From Phlegmacium glaucopus (lineage: Eukaryota; Basidiomycota; Agaricomycetes; Agaricales; Cortinariaceae): a stretch of 64,000 bases of DNA. Positions 12,296 through 23,191 of this stretch are shown here, in pieces. The position numbers were made by a program, and so were the translations under genes. A model generated the notes under the pieces. The model saw nothing but the letters and a program-made list of their open reading frames with translations. It was not told the DNA's origin and searched no databases. The stretch lies in NCBI GenBank assembly GCA_015039465.1, contig MU130566.1:240335-304334 (forward strand). Direction: 5' to 3'. How positions within the stretch are numbered: position 1 is the stretch's first letter; each line of letters starts with the position of its first letter.

Positions 12296-12485
12296 TGTAA
12301 GCCACCTAATCTAATCAGATTCTGGTCAGAATTTTTATCACCCCAAATGGCAGTAATACAGCCAATTTATCTGATCAGAAAGACCATATCTGATCATATC
12401 TGACTAGATCTAAGTCTGACCAATTTCCGAGCAGGATCTGACCATTTCTGATCAGAATCCAAGCAGAATTGACTTAGATTAGCAG
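12296..12485. repeat. Left subterminal repeats of the KDZ-type element
   Basis: Scattered copies of (T)CTGATCAGA, TCTGACC and CTGGTCAGAA motifs in both orientations, matching those at the right end. Such clusters are candidate transposase-binding sites. Confidence 0.55.
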
Positions 12486-12529
12486 GCTTGAGAAATGAAT
12501 CACCTGACTTACTAGAGTAATAAAATAAT

Positions 12530-12606
12530 TTTACCATCTCCGGGAATCGAACGAGCAACCTATGGATACATCACATGACACAATTCACACAATAAACCTG
12601 CTACAC
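12530..12606 (-). other. tRNA-like sequence (possible SINE or decayed tRNA)
   Basis: On the minus strand TGGTGTAGCAGG resembles a Pol III A box and, about 60 bases on, GTTCGATTCCCGG is a near-perfect B box/T-loop arm. The acceptor ends do not pair and the anticodon arm is not convincing, so this is not called as a functional tRNA. It lies inside the KDZ-type element. Confidence 0.3.
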
Positions 12607-12795
12607 CAACAGTGCTTTTATTCACAGGAAACTCTTGCTCTATATAGGTCGTTGTCCGTACATATTTATTTTACAAAAAAATAAATGTAACTTTAGCCAG
12701 TCACCCATTACCACATCACATAGTTCACTTTCCCATTGACTGCCATCACCCCATCTCTCAACCATCACCCTCATCGCAGCCCCATCTCAATAATG

Positions 12796-14214
12796 CCCAC
12801 CACCCGGTCCACCTTCCCTACAAATCATAGTGGTCTCCAACGTGGATCACCCCCCTCAAAGCACAAGAGGTCAAATGCGGACGAACATGCACGTAAGTGC
12901 CTAAAGGATGAAGTCAATGTTGAGATGGGCGAGAAGGAGGAAGGGGGGCAGAAGATGAAAGGTGGGAGAAGTGGGAAAAAGGCAAAAGGGATGAAAAAAA
13001 GGAGAGGTATCAGGTTCATTTGTACCAACACCCCAGCGTCTTCTGTTGTATTAACTGATTTTATAGGAAGACGAGCACTGACAAAGCACGAGAAAAGGTA
13101 GCGGCAAAGGAGGCTGTTAAAAAATATAAGTAAGTCATTATCTACACATCAGCAGCTATCTAACATATCACACAGGGAAACTGAGCATATGCTCACACAT
13201 AGTGGGCACAAAATTGCCCCACCTGCTCGTACTTGCACTGCCACATCACCAGGGCCAGCCACTTCCACCCATAGCTGTCATCAACGCCACTCGGACCCTC
13301 CAAGAAGAGACCAGCAGCAGCAGCAGCAGCAACAACAAAAATACCACCGGCAGCAACAATAAAACCAGCAGCGACGACAAAACAGCCAGCGACAATGCCA
13401 CAGGCAACAATGATGACACAGGCAATGATGAGACCGGCAGCAGCAACAGCAGCAGCAGCAACAGCAGCAGCAGCAACAGGGGCCATGACAACAACAGCAG
13501 CAGCAATGAAGGTACCGAGGTCGACAACAGCCGTCCCACCCCTTGACCTGCCCCTCGCAAGATTGTGGGCCCAAAGGTAACCCCCGTAGCCACCACCACG
13601 CCAGCAATGACCGCTGTAGCAGCAGCTACCGTGACTGTAGCAACCACCACCCTTGCAGCAGCTACCACCGACGTAGTAGCCACCACCCCCGTAGCAGCCA
13701 CCACCCCCATAGCAGCTACCACCAGTGTAGTAGCCCCCAACGTAGCAGCTACCACTGGCATAGCAGCTACCACTGGTGTAGCACTCACCCCTGCCATAGC
13801 AGCTACCATGCCCATAGCTGCCCCTGACATTGCCATGGATGACACAACTACTGTCATTGATCAAGGTAGTTTATTTTATTTTATGTCAATGTATGTAATT
13901 AAATTGATTATAATATATGTATTAGACATTCGGATGGATAGCCCCCCACCACCCAGCCAACATGAATTACAAGGTGCATCTTGTACAACAGGAGGGGTCT
14001 TTCGAGGCAGAGCATATGGTAATAATCCCAACATAGCAGACATGGCTGATCAACATAACTCTATCATCCCCCTCATTGGGAAGATATATTTGTACATCAC
14101 TGCCAATGATCCTAATACTTGGGACTTCTCGATGATGAAACAACGCACATTTATCAAACACCAAGTTATGTCATCCCTCGCTACAATTTTAAAAGAAGTA
14201 TTGACTTCTATCTA
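12796..14214 (+). pseudogene. KDZ element first ORF: basic N-terminus, Gln- and Ala/Thr-rich middle
   Basis: ATG at 12796 (MPTTRSTFPT) opens a lysine-rich region with possible nuclear-localisation stretches (KGGRSGKKAKGMKKRRG). It plausibly splices at 13004 and near 13130 to a Gln-rich segment made of CAG/CAA repeats (13310-13560). A second open segment (13565-14213) is Ala/Thr-rich from degenerate GTAGCAGCTACC repeats. It then continues after an AT-rich intron (about 13866-13927) into IADMADQHN...YLYITANDPNTWDF and ends at the stop near 14214. Whether these are one protein is uncertain because the repeat tract shifts frame. The function is unknown. Confidence 0.4.
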
Positions 14215-14239
14215 GTATTATATATTCTCATCACCATCT

Positions 14240-15100
14240 AGAGAATAATTTCAGAGTCTATACTTTTGAAGATGATGAATGGATGGTTAAAGGATGATAT
14301 GAGTTAGCGATTCACAATGATGAAGAGGTGATTTGGTCAAAGGTTGATGGAGACCATGATCCTCATTGTATGTCTTTTAAAAAATTGTTATTGAGAAATA
14401 TCTTAATAACTTTGATCTTTAGAGCACTCACGACAACACATCTGTCCCTCATGTGGGAGCTTCTTTTCCAGCTGGTTCTATGACTCCTTCAGCTGCTCAT
14501 TTTGTCTCCTGTCATGATACTCAGTCTTACAGCTCAGAAGTTACTAAGAATCCTCAGCTGGTACTGGTTGCAAATGCTTTGGAGGTGGATCCTGCTCTTA
14601 CTCAGCAAAATGATTCATCTCTGAGGATGTGGTACAAGAAGTACAATGCTTGGAATGATGCTGTTGCAAAGTTGGATAGATTGAGATCAGCCAACCAGTG
14701 GACTCTGCCAGATATTGGCCACACTGAGCTGATCAATCTTTTTGCTGGGTGAGCATACTGGCATTCTTATATTAAGAAGGGCTTCAGAGATATTCATAAC
14801 TACAAGCTCATGGTTGAGTGGCTGGAAAAGGATGTGGATGATGATGAGCCTTCTGATCTTAAGGTCTGGCACTTAGACAAGTCTCATTACACATTCAAGG
14901 ATTTGGGACTCTGGAAGAAAGATGGGACTTTGGATCAGGATTATCAGAGGAAGCAGAAGGAGAAGGAGAAGGCTAAAGCTAAAACAAGCCAGCGAAAGGG
15001 GAAAAAGAGGGAGCTTGAGTTTGATGGCAATGTTGGTGAAGCTGGGACTTCCAAAAAGGGGAAAAACTCATCAGGTGATAAAACTAAGTCCCGAAAGTAG
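14240..15100 (+). pseudogene. KDZ element second ORF, unknown protein with Lys-rich tail
   Basis: An exon-like block at 14240-14370 reads FRVYTFEDDEWMVKG and YELAIHNDEEVIWSKVDGD with one stop between. A block at 14453-15097 reads ANALEVDPALTQQND, WYKKYNAWNDAVAKLD, then an internal TGA (14750) and IKKGFRDIHNYKLMVEWLE, ending in a Lys/Glu-rich charged tail. Proteins like this accompany transposases in fungal elements, but I cannot name the family. The internal stop suggests decay. Confidence 0.45.
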
Positions 15101-15153
15101 GTTGAGTTATATAGCTTGTACTTGTATCTGATTTTTTTCACTTCACATTTTCT

Positions 15154-17384
15154 TTGTATAGCTCTATTCTTGAAATTTTTGGCTCTATTTTACTCCTGGC
15201 TCTGTCTTCTCCGACTTGCAATTTTCTCATGCTATTGGTCCTACTTCTATGCTTACCAACTGTGACTGCCATGCCAACTCAAATTCCCTTTCCTGATGTT
15301 ACATTCAAAGTCTTCAGTGAATTTGTCACCCAAAACTTTAGCTCTCAAGTATCTCTGGCAACAGTTCTTCTTGTTCTCTTTAGCTTAACAGAAAACCCAG
15401 ATCTTTTAAATTTGCATGGTCGGCAAAAAAGATCATGTCTGCAGGGTGAAAAGAAACAGACAACATCTGGTTGGATGAAATCCTTGGCTAGAGCTTTAGA
15501 GGAACACCTGGGCAGTAATGCTAAAACCTTAATGAAACACAAAGAACTTCCACAAAACTTGGATGATGGTGCATTGGTCACCCCAATAGCTGCCAAACTT
15601 GATTCAATGGCTAGTGTCTTAAAACTAGAGCCAGTCTTTTCAAAGTCTGAGAAACTTAAAAATAAATTAGCAACCATTTTTCAGCATGAAATTACTGGAA
15701 TTCATGTCATTTGTCCAGCTTCTATGGAGTGTGAAGACCTAAAATGTAAACCATTTTCCTTGGCTCAAGATACTCATCCTCGAGATATCCCTAAAGTTAC
15801 CTTAATAAAAGGTACCACAGTCCACAAGGAGGTTTATGTGTTATCAGGAAAATGCAGCCACTGTGAAGCAAAATATTATGCTGATCATGAAAGTCATGAT
15901 CAGGCATCAGGCAGAAGGGACAGACTCTATCTGAACTCAGCCAAATATATAAAAATTGGCCAGTGTATTTGGGTTGATCACTTCTTTTCAAATGCAGTGG
16001 TGAATGGCATGTACAGCTTTCATGTTCAGCTGCAGCATATACTGACTATTGGAATAATACCTTTGGCCAAGTCAACTTGGAATACTCAGCTAAACTTGAT
16101 CGCAAACATATATGGCAAGCATTTGTCCAAGAATCAGTTCGAAGCATTGCTACTGATCAAGATGTATTTTTGGCATTGAATGAAGATCTGCCAATTGATC
16201 AAGTCACTAAAGAAGCATTTAATGCTCTTGGACAAAATGGTGTTATATATGCTGCTAATGGTCATGCCTGTCCAGAATGTACCCAGCCATATAGGCCTTC
16301 AGCAAATGAAAATCCTGATGATATGGAAGTTGATCATGCTGATGTAACAATGCATGTAGTTGATGGCATAGTGATGGGACCAACACACTGTGCATTTAAT
16401 AACTGTGAATCTGAACTTCTAAATGCTCGAGGTGGTTCATTTTGTGCTATACATGAAAGAGCATATGGAAGTAAATGCGGTGTGGTTGGCTGCCACAATG
16501 ATAAACTTCATCCAACACAGGCTTGTCAACAGCATAAAAGTGAATGGGACAAACATATTCACAATCGGAGTCCTGGTGCATTAGCAGGAGTTCAGCGAAT
16601 GTTAAGATGACCAGGAGAAAATGTTGACTGGCTGCCAAATTTGCAACAAAATTCCTTGCCTCATGATGGGCCAGTACCGCCTGACAGAGAAAACAAACAT
16701 TATTTCAGTCCTAATCGCTTTTACTGTGTTGAGACTGTCTGTGCACCATGTGGTACTGTCATAGCTTGGAAAAAATTTGCCAAGTCTGAGTCTCCAACAA
16801 AAATAATGAATTTTCTCAATAGCATCTACCCATCCATGGAATCACGACCAGCTTATATATGCATTGACAAGGCATGTACAGTGCTAAAATTTATTGTCAA
16901 CAATGGTACCTATGAAGATTGGTTTGAAACAACACATTTTGTTGTGGATTCATACCACTATACAAATCACAAAGCTACAGACATTATATGTCGCACATGG
17001 TGCAATCCAACTCCAAGTGATGGTTCTGCACCAAATCTTGTTATTCCAGCCACTGATAAAAATGGAAATCCTTGCTTCAAACATGCATTTAATACACAGG
17101 CAAGTGTCTTTATTTCACTAATAGTAATTTGACTCAATAGTTAACAGGCTTGTGAACAGCTGAATTCATGGCTTGGGGGATATGAATCTATTTTGAAGTG
17201 TATGACTCCTGGAAAATTTGATTGGTTTTTGCATGCTATGATCTACTATCACACTAAACATGTGTTGAGAAAGCAGGATATAAAGAGGAAAAGGGAAGAA
17301 AAGGGAATACAGGATGATATTAGTGATAGTGATAGTGAAGATGAAGACTTAGAGGAAGTGGATGACCTAAATAGCATTGATTGA
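15154..17384 (+). pseudogene. CxC5/CxC6 cysteine-cluster protein with DDE-like core
   Basis: The putative transposase-type protein. The first cysteine cluster (CPASMECEDLKC ... CSHCEAKYY, 15710-15890) resembles CxC5. The second (CPECTQPYR ... CAFNNCESELL ... CGVVGCHNDKLHPTQAC, 16265-16540) resembles CxC6. The C-terminal part has HYFSPNRFYCVETVC, ICIDKACTVLK, VVDSYHYTNHK and ACEQLNSWLGG, a candidate Asp/Asp/Glu set. Damage: a frameshift near 16020-16080 and a TGA at about 16608 that could have come from a CGA arginine codon. A 48-bp intron with a GC-AG boundary (17100-17147) fits the reading. It ends in an acidic tail at 17384. CxC5/CxC6 domains are known to be associated with KDZ transposases. 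Confidence 0.72.
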
Positions 17385-17509
17385 TAGAATTGATTATGTT
17401 TTTGTACTTATGTTGCATCAGAGAGATTTGACAGTATTAAATTTCTACTCAGAATCAGACCAGAATTGAATATAACAGATGATATCTAAGTTATGACCTC
17501 TTGCCACTT

Positions 17510-17715
17510 GAAACTGACTCAATTCTGATCAGATCTGATCAGAATATGACCAGATCTGATCAGAATATGACTAGATCTGATCAGAATTGGTCAGAACTGG
17601 TCAGATCTGATCTGATCTGACCAGAATTGGTCAGAATTGGTCAGAATTGGTCAGAATTGGTCAGAATTGGTCAGAATTGGTTAGAATCTGATCAGATCTG
17701 ATCAGATCTGGTGGG
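17510..17715. repeat. Right subterminal repeats of the KDZ-type element, with a 10-bp tandem array
   Basis: Copies of GATCTGATCAGA alternate with TGGTCAGAA motifs. At 17621-17680 six consecutive 10-mers of (T/C)CAGAATTGG are in tandem. The left end has the same vocabulary without the tandem array. Confidence 0.75.
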
Positions 17716-18178
17716 GGACAGAAAAGTACTGAGTTTGTCATGGGTCAAGCTGGCAAAATTATTGAATACAAAGAACCCCTCAAAGTATATCGTGTACCTT
17801 TATCATGTTTAGAACAAGGTTTGTGGCCTTCATCATGTTCCTCAGGTGAGGATGGCTAATTATTGCTTGATTTCAGGATTTTGTCATTTACCTTTACATG
17901 ATACACAGCTTTCACAACATCTTTATTCCACCCTCTTTGTAGAGATTGGCATTCATGACATCAATTGAAAAGCCCTTTTTGTTTACTAACTGTGCTCAAT
18001 GTCCTTGCCTTCCTTGTGCTAGTAGACATAGAAGTAGTTTTTCCAATGCTGAGAACTGAATAAAATGGGGTTTATGAGAAAGTTGCACACAGGAACTATC
18101 AGATTTCTGGCTTACAATGAAAGATTGATAAAATGTGAACATTACAATAAGCTTGATAGACAAGAATTTAGACATACC

Positions 18179-20454
18179 ACTAGTTCAGGCTCAACACAAT
18201 AATATTCACCAAATAGGTGAATATTCAGTGGTCATGTGATATTTGTATATATTTGGTTATATTTGATATAAATATATTCAGCCTTTCTTTATTTGGCCAC
18301 CTTTCTTGAACCTCAACCACTACCTTCCTGATTTAGCAACACTCAATTTCAACTGATGTAAGCATGTGTCACATCACATGTCACATGTCACAATGCAATA
18401 TTCACCAATTTGGTGAATATTCCAATGTCACTTTGTAATATTGCAATTATTCTCTATAATCTATACTCATCAATCAAATATTATAGATGAAGAAATCAAC
18501 TGCAGCCACTTATACCAGTTCAAAGGTATGGATTGTTATCTGTTCATTGACAAGCTAACTAATAATGTTCATATAGGCCACAAAGAGCAAGGTAAATAAA
18601 ATATTTACAGAATTGCTGAATATTGCATTAAAGTGTGGAAATAGGCCAAAAAAGCACACAAAGTCACAGAACAGGTGGGCTTTATCAATATATACCAATT
18701 ACATACTGATTTTTATAACTTAGCTTGGCACTATTAACAATGAGACAGAAGAAATCACTGAGAAGGTTAAGCTGCTAGAAGAGAAGCAAAAGGCTGAAGA
18801 AGAGTCACAAAAACTCTGTCAATCATTCATCAAAGGTCAAGGAAGTGTGTATGTCCTTGAAAATGGAAATAAATCAAGACAGCTAAAGGAATTAGCAAAA
18901 ATGGCACTGACTATGTCAAACATGCATGGAACCCCAGGCTCCTAGTAAAATCTGCAGTCACACAATTCTTGGCTTCTTGAGGAGGAAGTCACTCTATTTA
19001 TCCCAAATTTCAAGAACAAGGTATGTTATTTTGCAATATTCACCAATTTTGTGAATATTGCTGTTGTTACACAATTTATGATGATGCACTGTAGACACTG
19101 GCCAAGGAGTGTGTCCACCAGGCCTTCCAATTTGAGCAGGACCAGAATTATCTACCTCATGAATAAGTTGAGAGCAGCAAGTTGGATCAAATCATCAAGA
19201 ATTGTCTTGACTTTAACTTTCCTATTCCCAACTTGCATGTCATGACCAACATGGAGCACTGTGAGTGGTATGGGAGTGATGGGATGTCAAAGGCTTATGA
19301 CTTCTTTTCCAAAAGCTCATTTGGAAAAGAAGTCATAAGCCTTTGACATCCCATCACTCCCATACCACTCACAGTGCTCCATGTTGGTCATGACATGCAA
19401 GTTGGGAATAGGAAAGTTAAAGTCAAGACAATTCTTGATGATTTGATCCAACTTGCTGCTCTCAACTTATTCATGAGGTAGATAATTCTGGTCCTGCTCA
19501 AATTGGAAGGCCTGGTGGACACACTCCTTGGCCAGTGTCTACAGTGCATCATCATAAATTGTGTAACAACAGCAATATTCACAAAATTGGTGAATATTGC
19601 AAAATAACATACCTTGTTCTTGAAATTTGGGATAAATAGAGTGACTTCCTCCTCAAGAAGCCAAGAATTGTGTGACTGCAGATTTTACTAGGAGCCTGGG
19701 GTTCCATGCATGTTTGACATAGTCAGTGCCATTTTTGCTAATTCCTTTAGCTGTCTTGATTTATTTCCATTTTCAAGGACATACACACTTCCTTGACCTT
19801 TGATGAATGATTGACAGAGTTTTTGTGACTCTTCTTCAGCCTTTTGCTTCTCTTCTAGCAGCTTAACCTTCTCAGTGATTTCTTCTGTCTCATTGTTAAT
19901 AGTGCCAAGCTAAGTTATAAAAATCAGTATGTAATTGGTATATATTGATAAAGCCCACCTGTTCTGTGACTTTGTGTGCTTTTTTGGCCTATTTCCACAC
20001 TTTAATGCAATATTCAGCAATTCTGTAAATATTTTATTTACCTTGCTCTTTGTGGCCTATATGAACATTATTAGTTAGCTTGTCAATGAACAGATAACAA
20101 TCCATACCTTTGAACTGGTATAAGTGGCTGCAGTTGATTTCTTCATCTATAATATTTGATTGATGAGTATAGATTATAGAGAATAATTGCAATATTACAA
20201 AGTGACATTGGAATATTCACCAAATTGGTGAATATTGCATTGTGACATGTGACATGTGATGTGACACATGCTTACATCAGTTGAAATTGAGTGTTGCTAA
20301 ATCAGGAAGGTAGTGGTTGAGGTTCAAGAAAGGTGGCCAAATAAAGAAAGGCTGAATATATTTATATCAAATATAACCAAATATATACAAATATCACATG
20401 ACCACTGAATATTCACCTATTTGGTGAATATTATTGTGTTGAGCCTGAACTAGT
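18179..20454. repeat. 2.28-kb near-perfect palindrome
   Basis: Arms 18179-19313 and 19320-20454 (1135 bp each) are inverted copies with a 6-base centre (AGCTCA). At every place I compared, about 40% of the length, the arms matched exactly. Each arm carries three short palindromes of the type AATATTCACCAA/TTGGTGAATATT (left arm about 18202, 18394, 19034). I see no target duplication at the outer ends. Each arm also carries a gene-like fragment (see 18730-19313). Confidence 0.9.
18730..19313 (+). pseudogene. Gene-like fragment in the palindrome arm (mirrored at 19320-19903)
   Basis: The plus strand reads NETEEITEKVKLLEEKQKA (coiled-coil-like), then VKHAWNPRLLVKSAVTQFL and IYPKFQEQ in a shifted frame. 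After an apparent GT-AG intron (19021-19093, containing one of the short palindromes) it reads TLAKECVHQAFQFEQDQNYL and PIPNLHVMTNMEHCEWYG. The protein is unrecognised and the frames are broken. The right arm holds the same fragment on the minus strand, so transcripts crossing the centre would fold on themselves. Confidence 0.45.
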
Positions 20455-20633
20455 AGATTGTTAATGGCATGGGACCTACTGATGAAAATGTTTGCCAAGG
20501 CCACTCCTGATGGAATCCAGTTGGATTCCTAGTGTGGTCCTAGGAGTCCTGGCAAAAAGATTTTTCTATAGTTGTATCATGTCAATCTCACCTTAGACCA
20601 TTTGTCTGGCCTGAGATTCACCAAAACTGGTTA

Positions 20634-21830
20634 GAGGTCTTTACACTAAGCCACTAATTCTGAGCAGTCCAATCAGACTCAAATTTGGCTGGAGCACCGG
20701 CCATTTTCAAGTTTTGAGTCTGAGCCCAGTCCGAGTTCAGTCCGAGTAAATTGCTTGGACTACTCAGAATCTGATAGGACTGTGTGTCATCGGATTCCAA
20801 TCAGATTCTGATCAGACTTACTCAGACTCAGTCCAAGTAAATTGCTTAGACTACTTGTTTGTACCCATGTTTGTACCCATGTTTGTCCTCCTCCCACACA
20901 GACCATTGGTCACATGATCACAGATAAGCATGATTTCAAGCATGTGCTGGGTCAGGGTAGATTACATAAGATTCCAAAAAAGGAAACTTTTCAAAGATGG
21001 TAGAGAATTGTTTTAGGACCCTGAATATGTTTAAATTCTATTAATAGCAGCTCTCCTTATTGAGAAAATTGCAAAATACTTTCCTGGACACAGCAGTTAA
21101 ACATTTTATATGAAAATTCATAAATTCTAAATAAATTCTAAGGGACTCTCAGGGCTTCCTGATGTGATTTAATCCAGATGGTAAATGCACTGGGATGCAC
21201 TAAAGGTGTCAAAATCATTTTTCCTAATGCAGTCCAAGTTCAGTCTGAGCTGAGTCTGAGCTGAGTCCAAGCTGAATAGATTTTTACTTGGACTTGGACT
21301 CAGCTCAGACTCAGCTCGGACTGAACTTGGACTGAACTCAGACTGAACTTGGACTTTTGATGTTTTTACTTGGACTACTCAGATTACTCAGTCTGTGTTA
21401 CAACTTCGAACAGTTCAGAGGATTCTGACCGTAAACAGTCGTATAAAGATTGTTCATTCGTTCAATGAGCTCAGAAGAATGCTAAGAGAAGAGTCTCGAA
21501 GCAGAGTCTTGAGAGTTTGAGAGAGTTTGAGAGTAAAGCAACCAGCGGTAGATTCTCAAGAATTAGCTAGCGTTACATCGAGTAGTAAATATGGTATTTA
21601 TAGGTAAAAGATAGAGTCATGTATAAGGTGAAACAATGCATGTAAGAAGGTGTGCATATGTATAAATAGGTGAAACATATGAAAAGAAAGAGGAAGGCAT
21701 GTGGGAGCGGAGATGAAAGAAAGGCATAGTGTGCATGTGGATGAAACGGGCATGTGTTCGGTGGAGATAAGAAAAAGAAAAGAAAGTTCGTAACAGTCTG
21801 ATTGGACTGGTGGGTGAGTGTAAAGTCTTG
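20634..21830. mobile_element. Non-autonomous element A with KDZ-type ends, hit by a solo LTR
   Basis: The left end GAGGTCTTTACACTAAGCC and right end CAAGACTTTACAC (reversed) are those of element B, and the interior aligns with B along its length; both are filled with (A/G)GTCCGAG-type motifs and a foldback around AAGTAA. The solo LTR 21396-21795 interrupts it. Unlike B, the 8 bases outside the two ends do not match (ACTGGTTA left, AGCTGTCA right). The right flank continues into gypsy RNase H coding sequence while the left flank (20455-20633) is unrelated, so the two ends came from different insertion sites. Confidence 0.7.
21396..21795 (-). repeat. Solo LTR, family 1, second copy (TSD GTCTG)
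   Basis: 400 bp TGTTA...TAACA, flanked by GTCTG at 21391-21395 and 21796-21800. It is the inverted homologue of 5347-5747, and it inserted into element A. Confidence 0.83.
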
Positions 21831-23183
21831 AGCTGTCAGCTTCAATTCAGAACAGTTTGGAATTATCAGGAGATGCCAGGATCAGGACTGATGTAATTAG
21901 ACCTTTTAGTGAGTCAAAAGCCAGCTGTTCTTCGGAAGTCCATTTCCACTTAACATCATTCTTGGTGAGGTCAAAAAGAGGATGGGCATGATGGGAGAAA
22001 TCTTGGATGAACTGACAGTAGAAGTTGGTGAAGCTGAGGAAGGACTGTACTTCCTTCTTATTGGTCGGAGTCAGCCAATCAGCTACTCCTGCAACTTTGA
22101 CCGGGTCCATTTCAACTTGATTGTGAGAGATGATAACACTGAGATACTCCACTTTTGTTTTTTGAATTCACACTTGTCTGGTTTTAAGAAGAGCTTGTGC
22201 TTGTGCAAAAGTTCCATGACTATTTGGGTGACCAGTTGATGCTCCTCAAGTATCCCAGTGAATATCAAGATATCATCAAGGTAGACCACTACGACTCCCT
22301 CCATTATGAGTTCCCAAAAGATGTCGTTCATCATGGTTTGGAAGGTGGCTGGGCTGTTAGTGAGACCAAAGAACATTGCTAAGGGCTCAAAGAGCCCTCA
22401 GTTGGTTCAGAAAGCTGCTTTCCACTTGTCTCCTTCTTTCATTCAGACATTGTTAAAACCCCACCGAACGTCAAGTTTAGTAAAATACTTGGTGCCCCAA
22501 AGTTGGGTGATCAATTTGGAAATGAGAGGGAGCGGGCACTTGTTTTTGACCATGATAGCATTGAGTGCCCAATAATCCTGAACAAGTCAGAGACTGCCAT
22601 CTTTCTTCTTGATGAAGAAGACCGGGGAAGCCATTGGAGATTTGGAAGGCCAAATACATCCAGATTCCAAATTTTCCTGAAGGAACAGATCAAGCTCTTT
22701 CTGTTTGGATGGTGCTAACAGGTACACCTTGCAGCCTGAGGCCTTTTCACCTGGAACAAGTTTGATTGCATGGTCCCAATGTTTGGGGTCCGGCAAGACA
22801 TCAAATGACTTTTTGGAAAACACAGCATTGAACTCCTGAAGATAATTGGGAACTTCTTCTCTGCAATCGGCCATATTTGGGCCTGATCAGGCAGGTTGAC
22901 TGTTTTGTTGGAAGGCTTCTGTGAGGCATTAGGAAATAGTGGAGGTAGCTTGGGTGCTGACTGGTGGTGGGAGTAGTCCAGTTGTAATGATACAATCTCC
23001 ATCCTCAAATTCTGAGTCACTTGTTTCCTCTTCCTTGTCAGAGTCTTCCTCATCCAAGTCTTCCACCAGAGTTGGAGTTTGACCAGCTGAACATGTTTGG
23101 ATTTGGCAGGTTTCAGCCCTTTGGCCCCTTTGTTCCTCTCTGATTTCATCTCAGCATCCCATGCAACAGTGAGGGGGGCATCA
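21831..23183 (-). pseudogene. gypsy reverse transcriptase region (pol), broken
   Basis: Read right to left: NYLQEFNAVFSKK (22.85 kb), SPVFFIKKKDGS, a palm segment with FGLTNSPATFQTMMN, the catalytic YLDDILIF (about 22300), then WLTPTNKKEVQSFLSFTNFY (connection/RNase H start) and IEADSS just before element A. RNase H and the integrase core should follow but are absent. Several stops and frameshifts are present. The upstream end abuts element B, beyond which the protease region continues. Confidence 0.8.
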
Positions 23184-23191
23184 GGACATTT

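Larger units (their letters stand above)
12285..17731 (+). mobile_element. KDZ-type DNA transposon with CxC5/CxC6 protein
   Basis: 5447 bp inserted in the PLC C2 domain. The 8-bp duplication is AGTTTGTT (12277-12284) and AGTTTGTC (17732-17739), one base decayed, and removing the element restores the KFV codons. The left end GAGGTCTTTGCTGT pairs with the right end CAGTACTTTTCTGT (reversed), 10 of 14 matching, with further similarity through CCACC and ATCAG. Both sides carry GATCTGATCAG-type subterminal repeats. Three plus-strand coding blocks lie inside. 8-bp duplications are known for Kyakuja-Dileera-Zisupton elements. Frameshifts and stops indicate an inactive copy. Confidence 0.75.
9150..17965 (+). 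pseudogene. Phosphoinositide-specific phospholipase C pseudogene
   Basis: PLC cleaves PIP2 to IP3 and diacylglycerol at the membrane. Domains appear in family order with many stops and shifts. PH domain remnant (9150-9430): PIEAIKEI, VYILDGTYKTLHL, VWEQQYWKGA. EF-hand region (9440-9800): LGFNKVQKLCLQLN, NGHLNFPDFQTFVK, with a 50-bp GT-AG intron retained at 9541-9590. Y box: SMANLVKHN and LVRIYPKGTQ (9880-9996), then after an insertion HWYWAAGAQVAATNWQTF (about 11310) and GYVLKPEALR. C2 domain: NNSFNLIWQEGLSLPFDC and DLIFVKFV (to 12284), then after the KDZ insertion the tail with LSCLEQG and STLFVEIGIHD (17732-17960). The X box is not seen. It lies antisense to the gypsy element. The retained intron argues against a spliced cDNA of PLC. 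Confidence 0.72.

Noticed and set aside
12530..12606. Functional tRNA gene
   Set aside because: A and B boxes are present but the acceptor stem does not pair and no convincing anticodon loop is visible.
13190..13864. Long minus-strand open frames rich in Gly/Cys/Tyr or Val/Ala
   Set aside because: They are shadows of CAG and GTAGCAGCTACC repeats in the KDZ element; the plus strand continues into non-repetitive coding sequence.
17621..17680. CRISPR-like array of 10-bp repeats
   Set aside because: Repeats are directly adjacent without spacers, and the genome is fungal; they are subterminal transposon repeats.
19051..19582. Two identical 64-aa frames on opposite strands
   Set aside because: They are the same sequence read in the two arms of the palindrome and run across the intron of the captured fragment; not separate genes.
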